In this document: positions 16,306 to 24,367 of the stretch, in pieces
Numbering within the stretch: the stretch's first letter is position 1
How the letters are laid out: the number at the start of each line of letters is the position of its first letter
From: Actinoplanes sp. TBRC 11911
GTDB taxonomy: Bacteria; Actinomycetota; Actinomycetes; Mycobacteriales; Micromonosporaceae
Assembly: GCF_012933445.1 (NCBI RefSeq)
Contig: NZ_JABBNC010000044.1
Location: forward strand, 1-64,000
Direction: 5' to 3'
Length of the DNA stretch: 64,000 nucleotides
Translations under genes and position numbers: made by a program
Notes under the pieces: model-generated
Seen by the model: only the letters and a program-made list of their open reading frames with translations
Told to the model about the DNA's origin: nothing
Databases searched by the model: none

Positions 16306-17669
16306 CCCTGGCGGTCAAGGCACCCGCCCACGCCAGCAGTCTTCGGAGCCGCGTTCTGCCGGCCTGGCCGGTCGCGAGCTTGCTGGCGTTCTACCCACTG
16401 TGGTGGGCGCTGGGCCTGGGCGTGCTGGTCTTCGCGGTGCTGGCGGTGCCGATGCTCGTGCTGCTGCTCCGGCGGCGCGCGGCGGGTCGCCTGCTGCGCC
16501 TGCCACCCGGCTTCGGCTGGTGGGTGTTGTTCCTGGTGGCGGTGGTTGTTGGTATCGCCGTGCTGGGCGCCGACCCGCCCGGCACCGTGGCCGGGCACGC
16601 GTCCGGCCGGCTGACCGGCGCGGGCTACAAGCTGATCATGTACGCCTCGGCGACCGTGCTCCTGCTCTACGCCGGCAACCTGACCGAGTCGGAACTGCCG
16701 AAACGACGTCTGGTACGCCTCCTCGGCTGGCTGTTCGTGGTGACCGTCGCGGGCGGACTGCTCGGCATGGTGGCGGGCACCTTCGAGTTCACCTCGCCGG
16801 TCGAGCTGATGCTGCCCGGGCACATCCGGTCCAACGGCTTCGTGCAGTCGCTGGTGCATCCGTACGCGGCGCAGATCATGGACCTGGTCGGTGGCGAGAA
16901 GCCGCGCCCGGCCGCGCCCTGGGGCTACACCAACACCTGGGGCAACAACTTCTGCCTGCTGGCCGGCTGGCTCGTCGTCGCCGCGTGGCGCTCGCGCAAG
17001 CCCGGGGCCAAGCTAGGCGCGATCCTCTGCCTGGCCGTCTCGATCGTCCCGGCGGTGGTGTCGCTCAACCGCGGTCTGTGGATCGGCATCGGCGTGCTGG
17101 TCGTCTACGTCGCCGCCCGGTACGTGCTGGCCGGCCGCGTGTGGATCCTCGGCGCGGTGACGGTGGCCGCCGCCCTGCTCGCGCTGGCGCTGACGGCCAC
17201 CCCGCTGGGCACCGTGGTCGGCGCGCGCCTGGACAACGGCAAGTCGAACGGCGTGCGCTCGTTCCTCGTCGACCGCGCGCTCGACGGCTTCCTCGGGTCA
17301 CCGGTGATCGGCTACGGCGGCACCCGCAACACGCTCGGCGGCCGGAACTCGATCACGGTGGGCGAGAGCGCGGGCTGCGAGCGCTGCGGCAACTTCACCG
17401 TCGGCGGCAACGGCCAGCTGTGGCAACTCCTCTTCGCCCACGGCGCGGCCGGCACCGCCGGATATCTCGGCTTCTTCGGTTACGGGCTGTGGCGGTTCCG
17501 CCGGGACCGCAGCGCGATCGGCGTGGCCGGCTCGGCCGCGATCGTCACGTCCTTCTCGGCGATGCTCTGGTACAACTCGCTGGTCACCCCTCTGGCGTTC
17601 ATGGTTCTTGCGTTTGCGCTGCTCTGGCGCAACTCACTCGAGGGGGACGACCCAACATGTGCCCGGTGA
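16302..17669 (+). CDS. O-antigen ligase/polymerase-like membrane protein
   Basis: A 455-residue multispanning protein with about 10-12 hydrophobic helices, of the Wzy/WaaL (O-antigen ligase) type. The family-typical large extracytoplasmic loop lies near residues 300-385 and contains VIGYGGTRNTLGGRNS and four nearby Cys/Gly-rich positions (AGCERCGNF). It would polymerise lipid-linked repeat units or ligate the polymer outside the membrane. The gene starts with GTG at 16302, overlapping the Wzz-like gene (GTGA), and this coupling fits a Wzz-Wzy pair. A specific activity (polymerase or ligase) cannot be chosen from sequence. Confidence 0.8.
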   Translation: MTLAVKAPAHASSLRSRVLPAWPVASLLAFYPLWWALGLGVLVFAVLAVPMLVLLLRRRAAGRLLRLPPGFGWWVLFLVAVVVGIAVLGADPPGTVAGHASGRLTGAGYKLIMYASATVLLLYAGNLTESELPKRRLVRLLGWLFVVTVAGGLLGMVAGTFEFTSPVELMLPGHIRSNGFVQSLVHPYAAQIMDLVGGEKPRPAAPWGYTNTWGNNFCLLAGWLVVAAWRSRKPGAKLGAILCLAVSIVPAVVSLNRGLWIGIGVLVVYVAARYVLAGRVWILGAVTVAAALLALALTATPLGTVVGARLDNGKSNGVRSFLVDRALDGFLGSPVIGYGGTRNTLGGRNSITVGESAGCERCGNFTVGGNGQLWQLLFAHGAAGTAGYLGFFGYGLWRFRRDRSAIGVAGSAAIVTSFSAMLWYNSLVTPLAFMVLAFALLWRNSLEGDDPTCAR

Positions 17670-18886
17670 AGACGGCGCCCGCGGAACTCACCGCCTCCGA
17701 TGCCGCGTTACGCACCCAATACCTGGCCGAGGTGCTCGATCTGCTGTATCCGGCGCCGTGCCGCACCGACGGCACGCCCGGCACCCCGATCGTGGAGTAC
17801 GTGGTGGTGCCGGACGCGCGCCGCCCGCGGCTGCTGGTCCCGTCGACGTCGAAGAAGGTGGCGGCCGCCGCGGTCCGCCGGTACGCCGAGCCGCAGTCGA
17901 GGGCCGCGCGCTTCAAGCGCGACGCGGTGGTCGCCGCGCTGCGCACCGGCGCGTCCGGGGTGCTGCTGCGCGACCGGGTCAAGGTGACCGGCCCGTTCTC
18001 CAAGAGCATCGACGGCTACCTGAGCGAGGCGCTCGGCCGCGAGCTGTCGGTCAGCGTCCACATCGGTCCGGCGCGCGCCAACCGCAAGCCGGTGCTGCAG
18101 CTGATCGGCCCGGAGGGCGACACGTTCGGCTTCGGGAAGCTGGGCACCGGCCCGCTCACCCAGCGCCTGGTGCGGGCCGAGACGGCGGCGCTGACCGCGT
18201 TGAACGGCAGCGGGCTGAGCAAGCTGATCGTGCCGCGGGTGCTGCACGCCGGGCAGTGGCGCGACCTGCAGGTGCTGGTGCAGTCGGCGCTGCCGGTGTG
18301 GCTGCCACGTGCGCCGCTGACCCCGCGCCGGCTCACCGCCGCGATGCTCGACATCGCCGGCTGCTGCGGTTACACGCAGGGCACGCTGGACGGCAGCGCG
18401 TACTGGCACGAGCTGCGGGTCCGGCTGGCCGCGGTGGCCGACCGCACCGAGGGGGCCGGGCTCGCCAAGGCGGCCGGGAAGCTGGTGGAGCACGCCGGCG
18501 ACACCGTGTTCCGCTACGGCGCGTGGCACGGCGACTGGGCGCCCTGGAACATGGCGAACCTGGCCGATGCGCTGCTGGTCTGGGACTGGGAACGGTTCGC
18601 CACCGGGGTGCCGCTCGGCTTCGACGCGGTGCACCACGAGCTGCAGAAGCGGATCCAGTCCACCGGCGACGCGACGGACGCGGTGGAGTCGACAGTGCGC
18701 CGGGCCGCGGAACTGCTCGCGCCGTTCGGGGTGCCGGGGCCGGGCCGCGAGGTCACCGCCCTGCTGTACCTGGTCGACCTGGCCACCCGTTACCTGACCG
18801 ATCGCCAGGCCGAGGCCGGCGCCCGCCTGGGCGTGCTCGGCACCTGGCTGCTGCCGGTGCTGATCCGCCGGGTCGAGGAACTCTGA
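17657..18886 (+). CDS. Aminoglycoside phosphotransferase-fold (kinase-like) protein in polysaccharide locus
   Basis: A 409-residue cytoplasmic protein. The C-terminal half carries the APH/choline-kinase catalytic signature: the loop WHGDWAPWNM followed by the metal-binding Asp in LLVWDWERFA. Upstream, FGFGKLGTGPLTQRLVRAET looks like the nucleotide-binding beta-hairpin with its lysine, and LVRAETAAL the paired Glu helix. Start ATG 17657 has an AGGGGGAC site and overlaps the polymerase gene by 13 bp. The likely role is phosphorylation of a sugar, sugar alcohol or other small precursor for the polymer. There is no reason to call it an antibiotic-resistance gene, because the N-terminus is unlike drug kinases and the context is polysaccharide synthesis. 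Confidence 0.75.
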   Translation: MCPVKTAPAELTASDAALRTQYLAEVLDLLYPAPCRTDGTPGTPIVEYVVVPDARRPRLLVPSTSKKVAAAAVRRYAEPQSRAARFKRDAVVAALRTGASGVLLRDRVKVTGPFSKSIDGYLSEALGRELSVSVHIGPARANRKPVLQLIGPEGDTFGFGKLGTGPLTQRLVRAETAALTALNGSGLSKLIVPRVLHAGQWRDLQVLVQSALPVWLPRAPLTPRRLTAAMLDIAGCCGYTQGTLDGSAYWHELRVRLAAVADRTEGAGLAKAAGKLVEHAGDTVFRYGAWHGDWAPWNMANLADALLVWDWERFATGVPLGFDAVHHELQKRIQSTGDATDAVESTVRRAAELLAPFGVPGPGREVTALLYLVDLATRYLTDRQAEAGARLGVLGTWLLPVLIRRVEEL

Positions 18887-18895
18887 AAGGCCATC

Positions 18896-19777
18896 ATGGA
18901 CGTTCGTAAAATGCCGATGCCGATGAAACGGGTCGTGCATCTGGGCTCCCGCTCGTACGGCCGGCTCACCGCCCCGGGCCGGATGACCCCGTCGTTCCTG
19001 ATCTGCGGCGGGCAGCGCTGCGGCACCACGTCGCTCTACCGCGCGCTGGCCGGCCATCCGGTGGTGCTCAAGGCCGTGCTGCACAAGGGCGTGCACTACT
19101 TCGACACCTCGTACGACCATGGGATGGCCTGGTACAAGGCGCATTTCCCGATGAACCGCAGTGCCGAGAAGGTCACCGAGCGGTACGGGGTGCCGGCGCA
19201 GACCTTCGAGTCGAGCCCGTACTACATGTACCACCCGCAGGCGGCCGCCCGGATCGCCCGCGACCTGCCGGACGCCCGGCTGCTCGTGCTGGTCCGCGAT
19301 CCGGTGGAACGCGCCTACTCGCAGCATCACCACGAGGTCGCCCGCGGGTTCGAGACGGAACGCGACTTCGGGGGCGCGCTGGCGCTGGAACCGGCCCGGC
19401 TGCACCGGCAGGAGGAACGGCTCGCCGAGGACCCGGCGTACTACAGCTTCGCGCATCAGCACCACGCCTACCGGGCGCGCGGCGAGTACGCCCGGTACCT
19501 GTCGGTGATGGCCCAGCACGTCGGGCGCGACCGCATCCACGTGGTGGAGAGCGAGCGCTTCTTCGCCGAGCCGGAGACCGTCTACGACGAGGTGTGCGAG
19601 TTCCTCGGGCTGCCCACGTATTTCGAGCGGCCCGTGTTCGAGAAGCACAACGCGCGGCCCCGGCAGAGCGACATGGATCCGGGGCTGCGCCGCGACCTGA
19701 CCGACCACTACCTGCCGCACGACGACGCGCTCGCCCGGTGGCTCGGGCGGATGCCGATCTGGCGCCGTAAAGCATGA
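18896..19777 (+). CDS. PAPS-dependent sulfotransferase
   Basis: A 293-residue cytosolic sulfotransferase of the heparan-sulfate N-deacetylase/sulfotransferase-like clan. The 5'-phosphosulfate loop is FLICGGQRCGTTSLYRAL (about residues 37-54) and the 3'-phosphate site is LLVLVRDPVERAYSQ (about 135-149) with the conserved Arg and Ser. HPVVLKAVLHKGVHYFDTSY supplies the typical KEVHYF-like catalytic stretch. It should move sulfate from PAPS to a hydroxyl or amine of the polysaccharide or its precursor. The APS kinase at 12925 makes its donor. Its stop overlaps the flippase start (ATGA). Confidence 0.9.
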   Translation: MDVRKMPMPMKRVVHLGSRSYGRLTAPGRMTPSFLICGGQRCGTTSLYRALAGHPVVLKAVLHKGVHYFDTSYDHGMAWYKAHFPMNRSAEKVTERYGVPAQTFESSPYYMYHPQAAARIARDLPDARLLVLVRDPVERAYSQHHHEVARGFETERDFGGALALEPARLHRQEERLAEDPAYYSFAHQHHAYRARGEYARYLSVMAQHVGRDRIHVVESERFFAEPETVYDEVCEFLGLPTYFERPVFEKHNARPRQSDMDPGLRRDLTDHYLPHDDALARWLGRMPIWRRKA

Positions 19778-21279
19778 CGGCGGTTCTCGAGAAGACCGCG
19801 CGCGGCGGGCTCGCCAACATGGTGGGCTCGGCCCTGGCCGGCGGTGCCGGGGTGGTGGTCACCTGGATCGTCGCGCGCACGCTCGGCGCCGAGCAGGCCG
19901 GCGCGTTCTTCGCCGCGACCGCCGCGTTCGTGCTCGGCGGCGGACTGGCGAAGCTCGGCACCCAGACCGGGCTGGTCTACTGGCCAGCCCGGCTGCGCGC
20001 GACCGGGCGCGAGCATCTGCTCGGCGCGTGCCTGCGGGCCGGGCTGCTGCCGGTCGCCGGGCTGTCGGTGCTGCTGGCCGCGGCCATGTGGGTGGCGGCG
20101 CCGGAGCTGGCCCGGATCACCGCGCACGAGGCGGCGGACGTGGTCGGCGCGCACACCACCGGCCTGCGGGTGCTGGCGGTGTTCCTGCCGTTGCAGGCGC
20201 TGACCGACGCGTTGCTGACCGCCACCCGCGGCTACCACGCGATGCGCCCGACGGTGCTGGTCGACCGGGTGTTGCGCAGCACGCTGCAGATGGCGCTGGT
20301 CGGCTGGGCGGGCGTCGCGGCACTGTGGACGGCCGGGTCGCTGCCCACCCTGGCGTTGGCGTGGGCCGCGCCCTATTTGCCGGTGACGGTGCTCGCGGCG
20401 TACGCGCTCCGAAAGCTCTATCGCGCCGGCAAACCGCCCGGGGTGACCACCCACCGGGTGGAACGGCGCGGCATGCGCCGCGACTTCTGGCGGTTCACCG
20501 GCCCGCGTGCGCTGGCCAGCGTGGCGCAACTGGCCGTGCAGCGGGTGGACGTGCTGCTGGTCGCGGCCCTCGGTGGGCTGGCGGCGGCGGCGATCTACGC
20601 GGTGGCGGGCCGGTTCGTGGTGCTCATCCAGTTCGCCAATCAGGGCATCTCGCAGTCGGTGCAGCCCCGCCTCGCCGAGGCCCTCGCCACCGGGGACCGC
20701 GCCACCGCGAACCGCCTCTACCAGACCGCGACCGGCTGGCTGGTGCTGGTGACCTGGCCGATCAGTCTGCTGGTGATCCTGCTGGCGCCGACCTACCTGC
20801 GGATCTTCGGCGAGCACTACACGAGCGGCGCGACAGTGGTGGTGGTGCTGGCCGGCGCGATGCTGGTCGCCACCGGCTGCGGCATGGTCGACATGGTTCT
20901 CGCGATGGCCGGCAAGACCTCGTGGAACCTGGTCAACGTGCTGATCGCGCTGGCCGTGACGATCGGCCTGGACGTGCTGCTGATCCCGCGGCTGGGCGCG
21001 CTCGGTGCGGCGATCGGGCTGGCCGGCGCGATGCTCGCCAACAACCTGCTGCCGCTCGTGCAGGTGGGACGCGCGGTCGGGCTGCACCCGTTCGGGCGCG
21101 GCACCCGGACCGCCGCCCTGCTCGCGGCCGGCTGTTTCGGCGTCCTCGCGCCGCTCGTCGCCACCGTCACCGTCGCCGGTGCCGTCGTCGTCGCCGTGGC
21201 CGTATACGTGGCCGGCGCGTGGCGGTGGCGCGACCACCTCGAGCTGGACGCCTTCACAAAGATCAGGAGAACGCGTTGA
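19774..21279 (+). CDS. Wzx-type polysaccharide flippase (MOP superfamily)
   Basis: A 501-residue membrane protein with about 14 hydrophobic segments, of the MATE/Wzx polysaccharide exporter type. The N-terminus (ANMVGSALAGGAGVVVTWIV) and the paired halves with LVDRVLRSTLQMALVGWAG and KTSWNLVNVLIALAVTIGLD are typical. It would flip undecaprenyl-linked repeat units across the membrane for polymerisation by the product of 16302-17669. It is coupled to genes on both sides: ATGA overlap upstream and a TTGA overlap downstream. The presence of Wzx-, Wzy- and Wzz-like genes together points to a Wzy-dependent pathway. Confidence 0.88.
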   Translation: MTAVLEKTARGGLANMVGSALAGGAGVVVTWIVARTLGAEQAGAFFAATAAFVLGGGLAKLGTQTGLVYWPARLRATGREHLLGACLRAGLLPVAGLSVLLAAAMWVAAPELARITAHEAADVVGAHTTGLRVLAVFLPLQALTDALLTATRGYHAMRPTVLVDRVLRSTLQMALVGWAGVAALWTAGSLPTLALAWAAPYLPVTVLAAYALRKLYRAGKPPGVTTHRVERRGMRRDFWRFTGPRALASVAQLAVQRVDVLLVAALGGLAAAAIYAVAGRFVVLIQFANQGISQSVQPRLAEALATGDRATANRLYQTATGWLVLVTWPISLLVILLAPTYLRIFGEHYTSGATVVVVLAGAMLVATGCGMVDMVLAMAGKTSWNLVNVLIALAVTIGLDVLLIPRLGALGAAIGLAGAMLANNLLPLVQVGRAVGLHPFGRGTRTAALLAAGCFGVLAPLVATVTVAGAVVVAVAVYVAGAWRWRDHLELDAFTKIRRTR

Positions 21280-22001
21280 CGGACTACACCAAGGTGTTCC
21301 AGGACACCGAAGCGGTCGAGAAATACGAGACCATCACGTACGCCCCCAACAGTTACGCCTCGCAGATCAACGACCGGCAGCGCGACTATCTGCGCACGCT
21401 GGTCCGCCGCGAGTTCGGCCCGATGGCCCCGGTGCAGCACGACTTCGCCTGCGGCACCGGGCGGGCCATCCGGACGCTGCACGGCCTGGTCCGCGAGGCG
21501 CACGGCTACGACACGTCGGCCGAGATGATGGCGAAGGCGGCCGACGTCGGTTCCCGGGCGGCGTGGCACCAGGTGCCGGTGGACGGCCCGGTGCCGAGCC
21601 CGGTGCCGGCCGGCCACCCGGCCATCGTCACCATGTTCCGGCTGATGCTCAATGTGGACGAAGAGGTCCGCGATCGGGCGATGGGCTTCGCCGCGAAGGC
21701 GCTGCCGACGTTCGACTCGGGCATCCTGGTGGTGGAGAACCACGGCAACGCCGGTTCGCTGCGGCACCTGCGCTCGCGCCGGCACCGCGGCGAACGCTGG
21801 TTCGCCGAGCTCTCCCACGAAGAGGTGGAGAAGCTGTTCGCCCGGCACGGCTTCGAGGTGACCGAACGGCGCGGCTTCTCGATGATCACGCCGTCGCTGC
21901 ACGACCACTCGATCGCCCGGGCGGCCGACGCGGCGCTGCGCCGGCTTCCCGGTGCCAACACGTACGCGGTGAACGTCCTCTACACCGCTCGCCGTGCGTA
22001 G
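21276..22001 (+). CDS. Class I SAM-dependent methyltransferase
   Basis: A 241-residue methyltransferase. The SAM-binding motif I is HDFACGTGRAIRTLHGL near residue 50, followed by the acidic motif II in AHGYDTSAEMM. The post-motif region IVTMFRLMLNV and the end GFSMITPSLHDHSIARAAD resemble small-molecule or glycan methyltransferases. The start is TTG at 21276, chosen because an AGGAGA site precedes it and the TTG overlaps the flippase stop (TTGA). The later in-frame Met codons would cut into motif I. It could cap or decorate the polymer by methylation, but the acceptor is unknown. Confidence 0.82.
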   Translation: MTDYTKVFQDTEAVEKYETITYAPNSYASQINDRQRDYLRTLVRREFGPMAPVQHDFACGTGRAIRTLHGLVREAHGYDTSAEMMAKAADVGSRAAWHQVPVDGPVPSPVPAGHPAIVTMFRLMLNVDEEVRDRAMGFAAKALPTFDSGILVVENHGNAGSLRHLRSRRHRGERWFAELSHEEVEKLFARHGFEVTERRGFSMITPSLHDHSIARAADAALRRLPGANTYAVNVLYTARRA

Positions 22002-22983
22002 GGCCGCTGTCCTGGTGCTGGTTCTCCTTCTCGCCGGGTGCACCATCGGCAAGAAGGAGAAACCGGCCCCCTCGCCGTCCCCCGACCTGACCGCCGCGCC
22101 CTCGGCCATCGCCGTCAACCCCGGCCCGTACGCCTCCGGACCGTTCCCGGCCCCGGCCAAGGGCGCCCTGGTCGGCGCGTGGATCAAGCCGGACGAGCTG
22201 ACCCACGTGGGCCGGCTCGCCGCCGTGGAGAGCCTGCAGGCGGATCTCGGCCGGCGGCTGAGCATCGTGAACACGTACCGGCGCTTCGAGCAGAAGATCG
22301 GCACCCCGGCCGACAAGGAGTTCCAGGCGCAGGGCGCGACCCTGATGATCAGCTGGGCCACCGGTGACAACCGGTCCATCCTGGACGGTGAGCACGACAA
22401 GCTGATCCGCAAGCAGGCGCGCGCGATCCGCAAGCTGCATCAGCCGGTGCTGCTGCGGATGCGCTGGGAGATGGACCGGCCCAACCTGCGCCCGACCATG
22501 TGGTCCGGCGCCGACTACATCGCCGCCTGGAAGTACGTCCGGGAGATCTTCCGGCAGGAGCGCGCCGAGAACGTGTCGTGGGTCTGGTGCCCGACCGCCG
22601 AGGGCTTCATGCGGGGCGACGCACCGGACTTCTACCCGGGCGACGACCAGGTCGACTGGACCTGCGTGGACGTCTACGCCGGGGAGAAGTTCCAGCCGAT
22701 CGGCGCGCTGATGGATCCGTTCCTGCGCTGGGCCGCGCAGCATCCCAAACCGATCGTGGTCGGCGAGTTCGGCGTGGCGAAGGCGTGGGGCTCGGCCGGC
22801 CGCGCGGCCTGGTTACGCGACGCGGCCCGCACGTTCAAGGCGAACCCGCAGATCAAGGCGATCGCCTACTTCGAGTCGGACCCGGACGGCAACGGCCCCA
22901 CGAAACAGTTCCAGCTCACCGGCGACCGGGCCGCGTTCCAGGCGTTCCACCGGATGGTCCGGGACCCGTACTTCAATCCCTGA
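21994..22983 (+). CDS. GH26-like glycoside hydrolase lipoprotein
   Basis: A 329-residue exported lipoprotein: a short signal peptide ends in LLLAGC with the lipidated Cys at residue 16, then a Pro/Ser-rich spacer. The catalytic domain is GH26-like, with the probable acid/base in LLRMRWEMDRPN (about Glu160) and the nucleophile in PIVVGEFGVA (about Glu259). The motifs VSWVWCP and VDWTCVDVYAG complete the barrel. It is a distant paralog of the anchored enzyme at 11478-12767. It likely cleaves or remodels the product of this locus at the cell surface, as glycosidases in Wzy-type loci often do. The GTG start overlaps the methyltransferase stop by 8 bp. Confidence 0.82.
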   Translation: MRRAAVLVLVLLLAGCTIGKKEKPAPSPSPDLTAAPSAIAVNPGPYASGPFPAPAKGALVGAWIKPDELTHVGRLAAVESLQADLGRRLSIVNTYRRFEQKIGTPADKEFQAQGATLMISWATGDNRSILDGEHDKLIRKQARAIRKLHQPVLLRMRWEMDRPNLRPTMWSGADYIAAWKYVREIFRQERAENVSWVWCPTAEGFMRGDAPDFYPGDDQVDWTCVDVYAGEKFQPIGALMDPFLRWAAQHPKPIVVGEFGVAKAWGSAGRAAWLRDAARTFKANPQIKAIAYFESDPDGNGPTKQFQLTGDRAAFQAFHRMVRDPYFNP

Positions 22984-23347
22984 GCTTCTCCAGGAACTCG
23001 AGCCGGTTGCCGTGGTCGTCCCGCGAGTAGAGCCGCCGGTGGCCCGGGAAGTGCGGATCCCACTGAACGAGCCGCCCGGCTTTCTCGAGCACCCCGGCAA
23101 GACCTTCCAGATCATCGACCAGTACGCCGGGATGAGCGCGCGCCGCGGCGTGGAACTCGGGCACGGGAGCTAAATGCACCTCCCAGTCCCCGCCCCGGAA
23201 CCAGCACCCGCCGCGCGCCGCCAGCGCCGGCGGCTTGACCAGCTCGGTCATGCCCAGGACCCGGCCGTAGTAGCCGCGCGCGACGTCCTCGCCACCAACG
23301 GGAATCACGATCTGAACGTGGTGCAGCCCCGCAAACGCAAACCCCAT
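22973..23347 (-). CDS. VOC (glyoxalase/bleomycin-resistance fold) family protein
   Basis: A 124-residue protein with the paired beta-alpha-beta-beta-beta modules of the vicinal oxygen chelate fold. GLHHVQIVIPVGGEDVARGY supplies the first metal-ligand His, RRLYSRDDHGNRLEFLEKL the C-terminal ligand Glu, and WEVHLAP a central His. Activity is not predictable: members include glyoxalases, dioxygenases and binding proteins. It converges on the GH26-like lipoprotein gene with an 11-bp overlap, so it is inserted on the opposite strand within the polysaccharide locus and may not belong to it functionally. Confidence 0.8.
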   Translation of the reverse strand: MGFAFAGLHHVQIVIPVGGEDVARGYYGRVLGMTELVKPPALAARGGCWFRGGDWEVHLAPVPEFHAAARAHPGVLVDDLEGLAGVLEKAGRLVQWDPHFPGHRRLYSRDDHGNRLEFLEKLRD

Positions 23348-23358
23348 CCCCCCTTCCT

Positions 23359-23376
23359 ACCGTACGCCCGTACGGT
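23359..23376. promoter_or_regulatory. Perfect palindrome upstream of the VOC gene
   Basis: accgtacg (23359-23366) and cgtacggt (23369-23376) are an 8-bp inverted repeat with a 2-bp centre, 12 bp upstream of the VOC start. The form is that of a TetR/GntR-type operator. No regulator gene is adjacent. Confidence 0.5.
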
Positions 23377-23414
23377 TTGTCACCGGCGGGCGTCTTGTCG
23401 CGCGAGGCCAACTC

Positions 23415-23513
23415 CTGTGTTGCACGCATGGGCAGCTGTGTGGCACGAATGAGTTCCTGTGTGGCACGAATGAGGTTCTGTGTGGCACGAATGAGGTTCT
23501 GTGTGGCATCCGG
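23415..23513. repeat. 21-bp tandem repeat, about 4.5 copies
   Basis: Units start at 23415, 23436, 23457, 23478 and 23499, each beginning ctgtgtggcacgaatgag with drift in the first copy (ttgcacgcatg). The period is a multiple of three. The array lies just downstream of the stop of the WecG-like gene and upstream of the VOC gene. I see no gene in it. Confidence 0.85.
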
Positions 23514-24308
23514 CTATTTGGACCTGGCTCGCTGGGACGGGGCCTGGGCCAGCAAGCGCAAGGCGTACGGGGCGTCGTGGCGTAGGTAGCGGCCGGCCAG
23601 GCGCTTCGGCTCGGTGCCCAGGCGGTGGGCCCACTCCAGGCCGGTGCGCTGCATCCACCTCGGGGCCCGGCCGATGTCGCCGGCCACGAAGTTGACCGCC
23701 GCGCCGCAGCCGAGGAACCAGCTTGCCGGCAACTCGGGGCGGATCTCGCTGATCACCTTCTCCTGCTTGAGGAAGCCGAGCCCGACGAAGACCATGTCCG
23801 GTTCCGCCTCGACGACCTTCGCGCACATGTCCACGTACGCGTCGTTGTCGCTCTCGAAGCCGAACTCGGGGCAGAACGTGCCCGCCACGCGCAGGCCCGG
23901 GAAGGCGGCGGCGAGCCGGTCCGCGGCCCGGGTCGCGCCGTCGGTGTCGCCCTCCGCGGCCGGTGCGCCGCCGATCACGTAGATCGAGCGCCGGTCCCGG
24001 CCCAGCCCCGCGGACAGCGACCAGATCAGGCTGCTGCCCGCCACCCGCTCCGGCAGCGGCGTCCCGCTGAGCCGGCTCGCCCACACCAGCGGCATACCGT
24101 CGGCCACGATCAGGTCGGCCTCGCCGAGCAGGCGGCGTACGTCCTCGTTGGTCCGCGCGAGGCGCATGACGTCGATGTTCGGGGTGAGGATGCGCCCGCC
24201 CCGGCCGCGCGCGAGCGCGTCGCGCACGACGGCCACCACCTCCTCCTCGGTGATCCGGTCGAACCCGGTCCCGTCCAGATCGACCCGGTCGAACGCCTCG
24301 ATGGTCAC
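23514..24308 (-). CDS. WecG/TagA/CpsF family glycosyltransferase
   Basis: A 264-residue GT26-family enzyme. The conserved core is ILTPNIDVMRLARTNEDVRR, then ADLIVADGMPLVWASRLSG, with MVFVGLGFLKQEKVISEIRP and the Arg/Trp-rich end RAPRWMQRTGLEWAHRLGTE. Such enzymes transfer N-acetylmannosamine or related sugars onto lipid-linked precursors at the membrane surface. GTG at 24308 is chosen because GAGGAGG precedes it at good distance. The open frame continues upstream over the divergent promoter and the first codons of the sulfotransferase gene, where it is unlikely to be coding. It diverges from the second sulfotransferase gene across an inverted repeat. Confidence 0.88.
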   Translation of the reverse strand: MTIEAFDRVDLDGTGFDRITEEEVVAVVRDALARGRGGRILTPNIDVMRLARTNEDVRRLLGEADLIVADGMPLVWASRLSGTPLPERVAGSSLIWSLSAGLGRDRRSIYVIGGAPAAEGDTDGATRAADRLAAAFPGLRVAGTFCPEFGFESDNDAYVDMCAKVVEAEPDMVFVGLGFLKQEKVISEIRPELPASWFLGCGAAVNFVAGDIGRAPRWMQRTGLEWAHRLGTEPKRLAGRYLRHDAPYALRLLAQAPSQRARSK

Positions 24309-24325
24309 CCAACGCCTCCTCGGTA

Positions 24326-24357
24326 CTTCGCTCGTTATAGGAGCGAAACGAGCGAAG
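24326..24357. promoter_or_regulatory. Inverted repeat in the WecG/sulfotransferase divergent promoter
   Basis: cttcgctcgtt (24326-24336) and aacgagcgaag (24347-24357) are exact reverse complements, 10 nt apart. The element sits in the 59-bp gap between two divergent starts (24308 and 24368). It is well placed to be a shared operator for both transcription units. Confidence 0.6.
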
Positions 24358-24367
24358 GTGGGCCAAA

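Noticed and set aside
17657..18886. Antibiotic-resistance phosphotransferase
   Set aside because: Only the fold signature is shared; the context is polysaccharide synthesis and the N-terminal half is unlike drug kinases.
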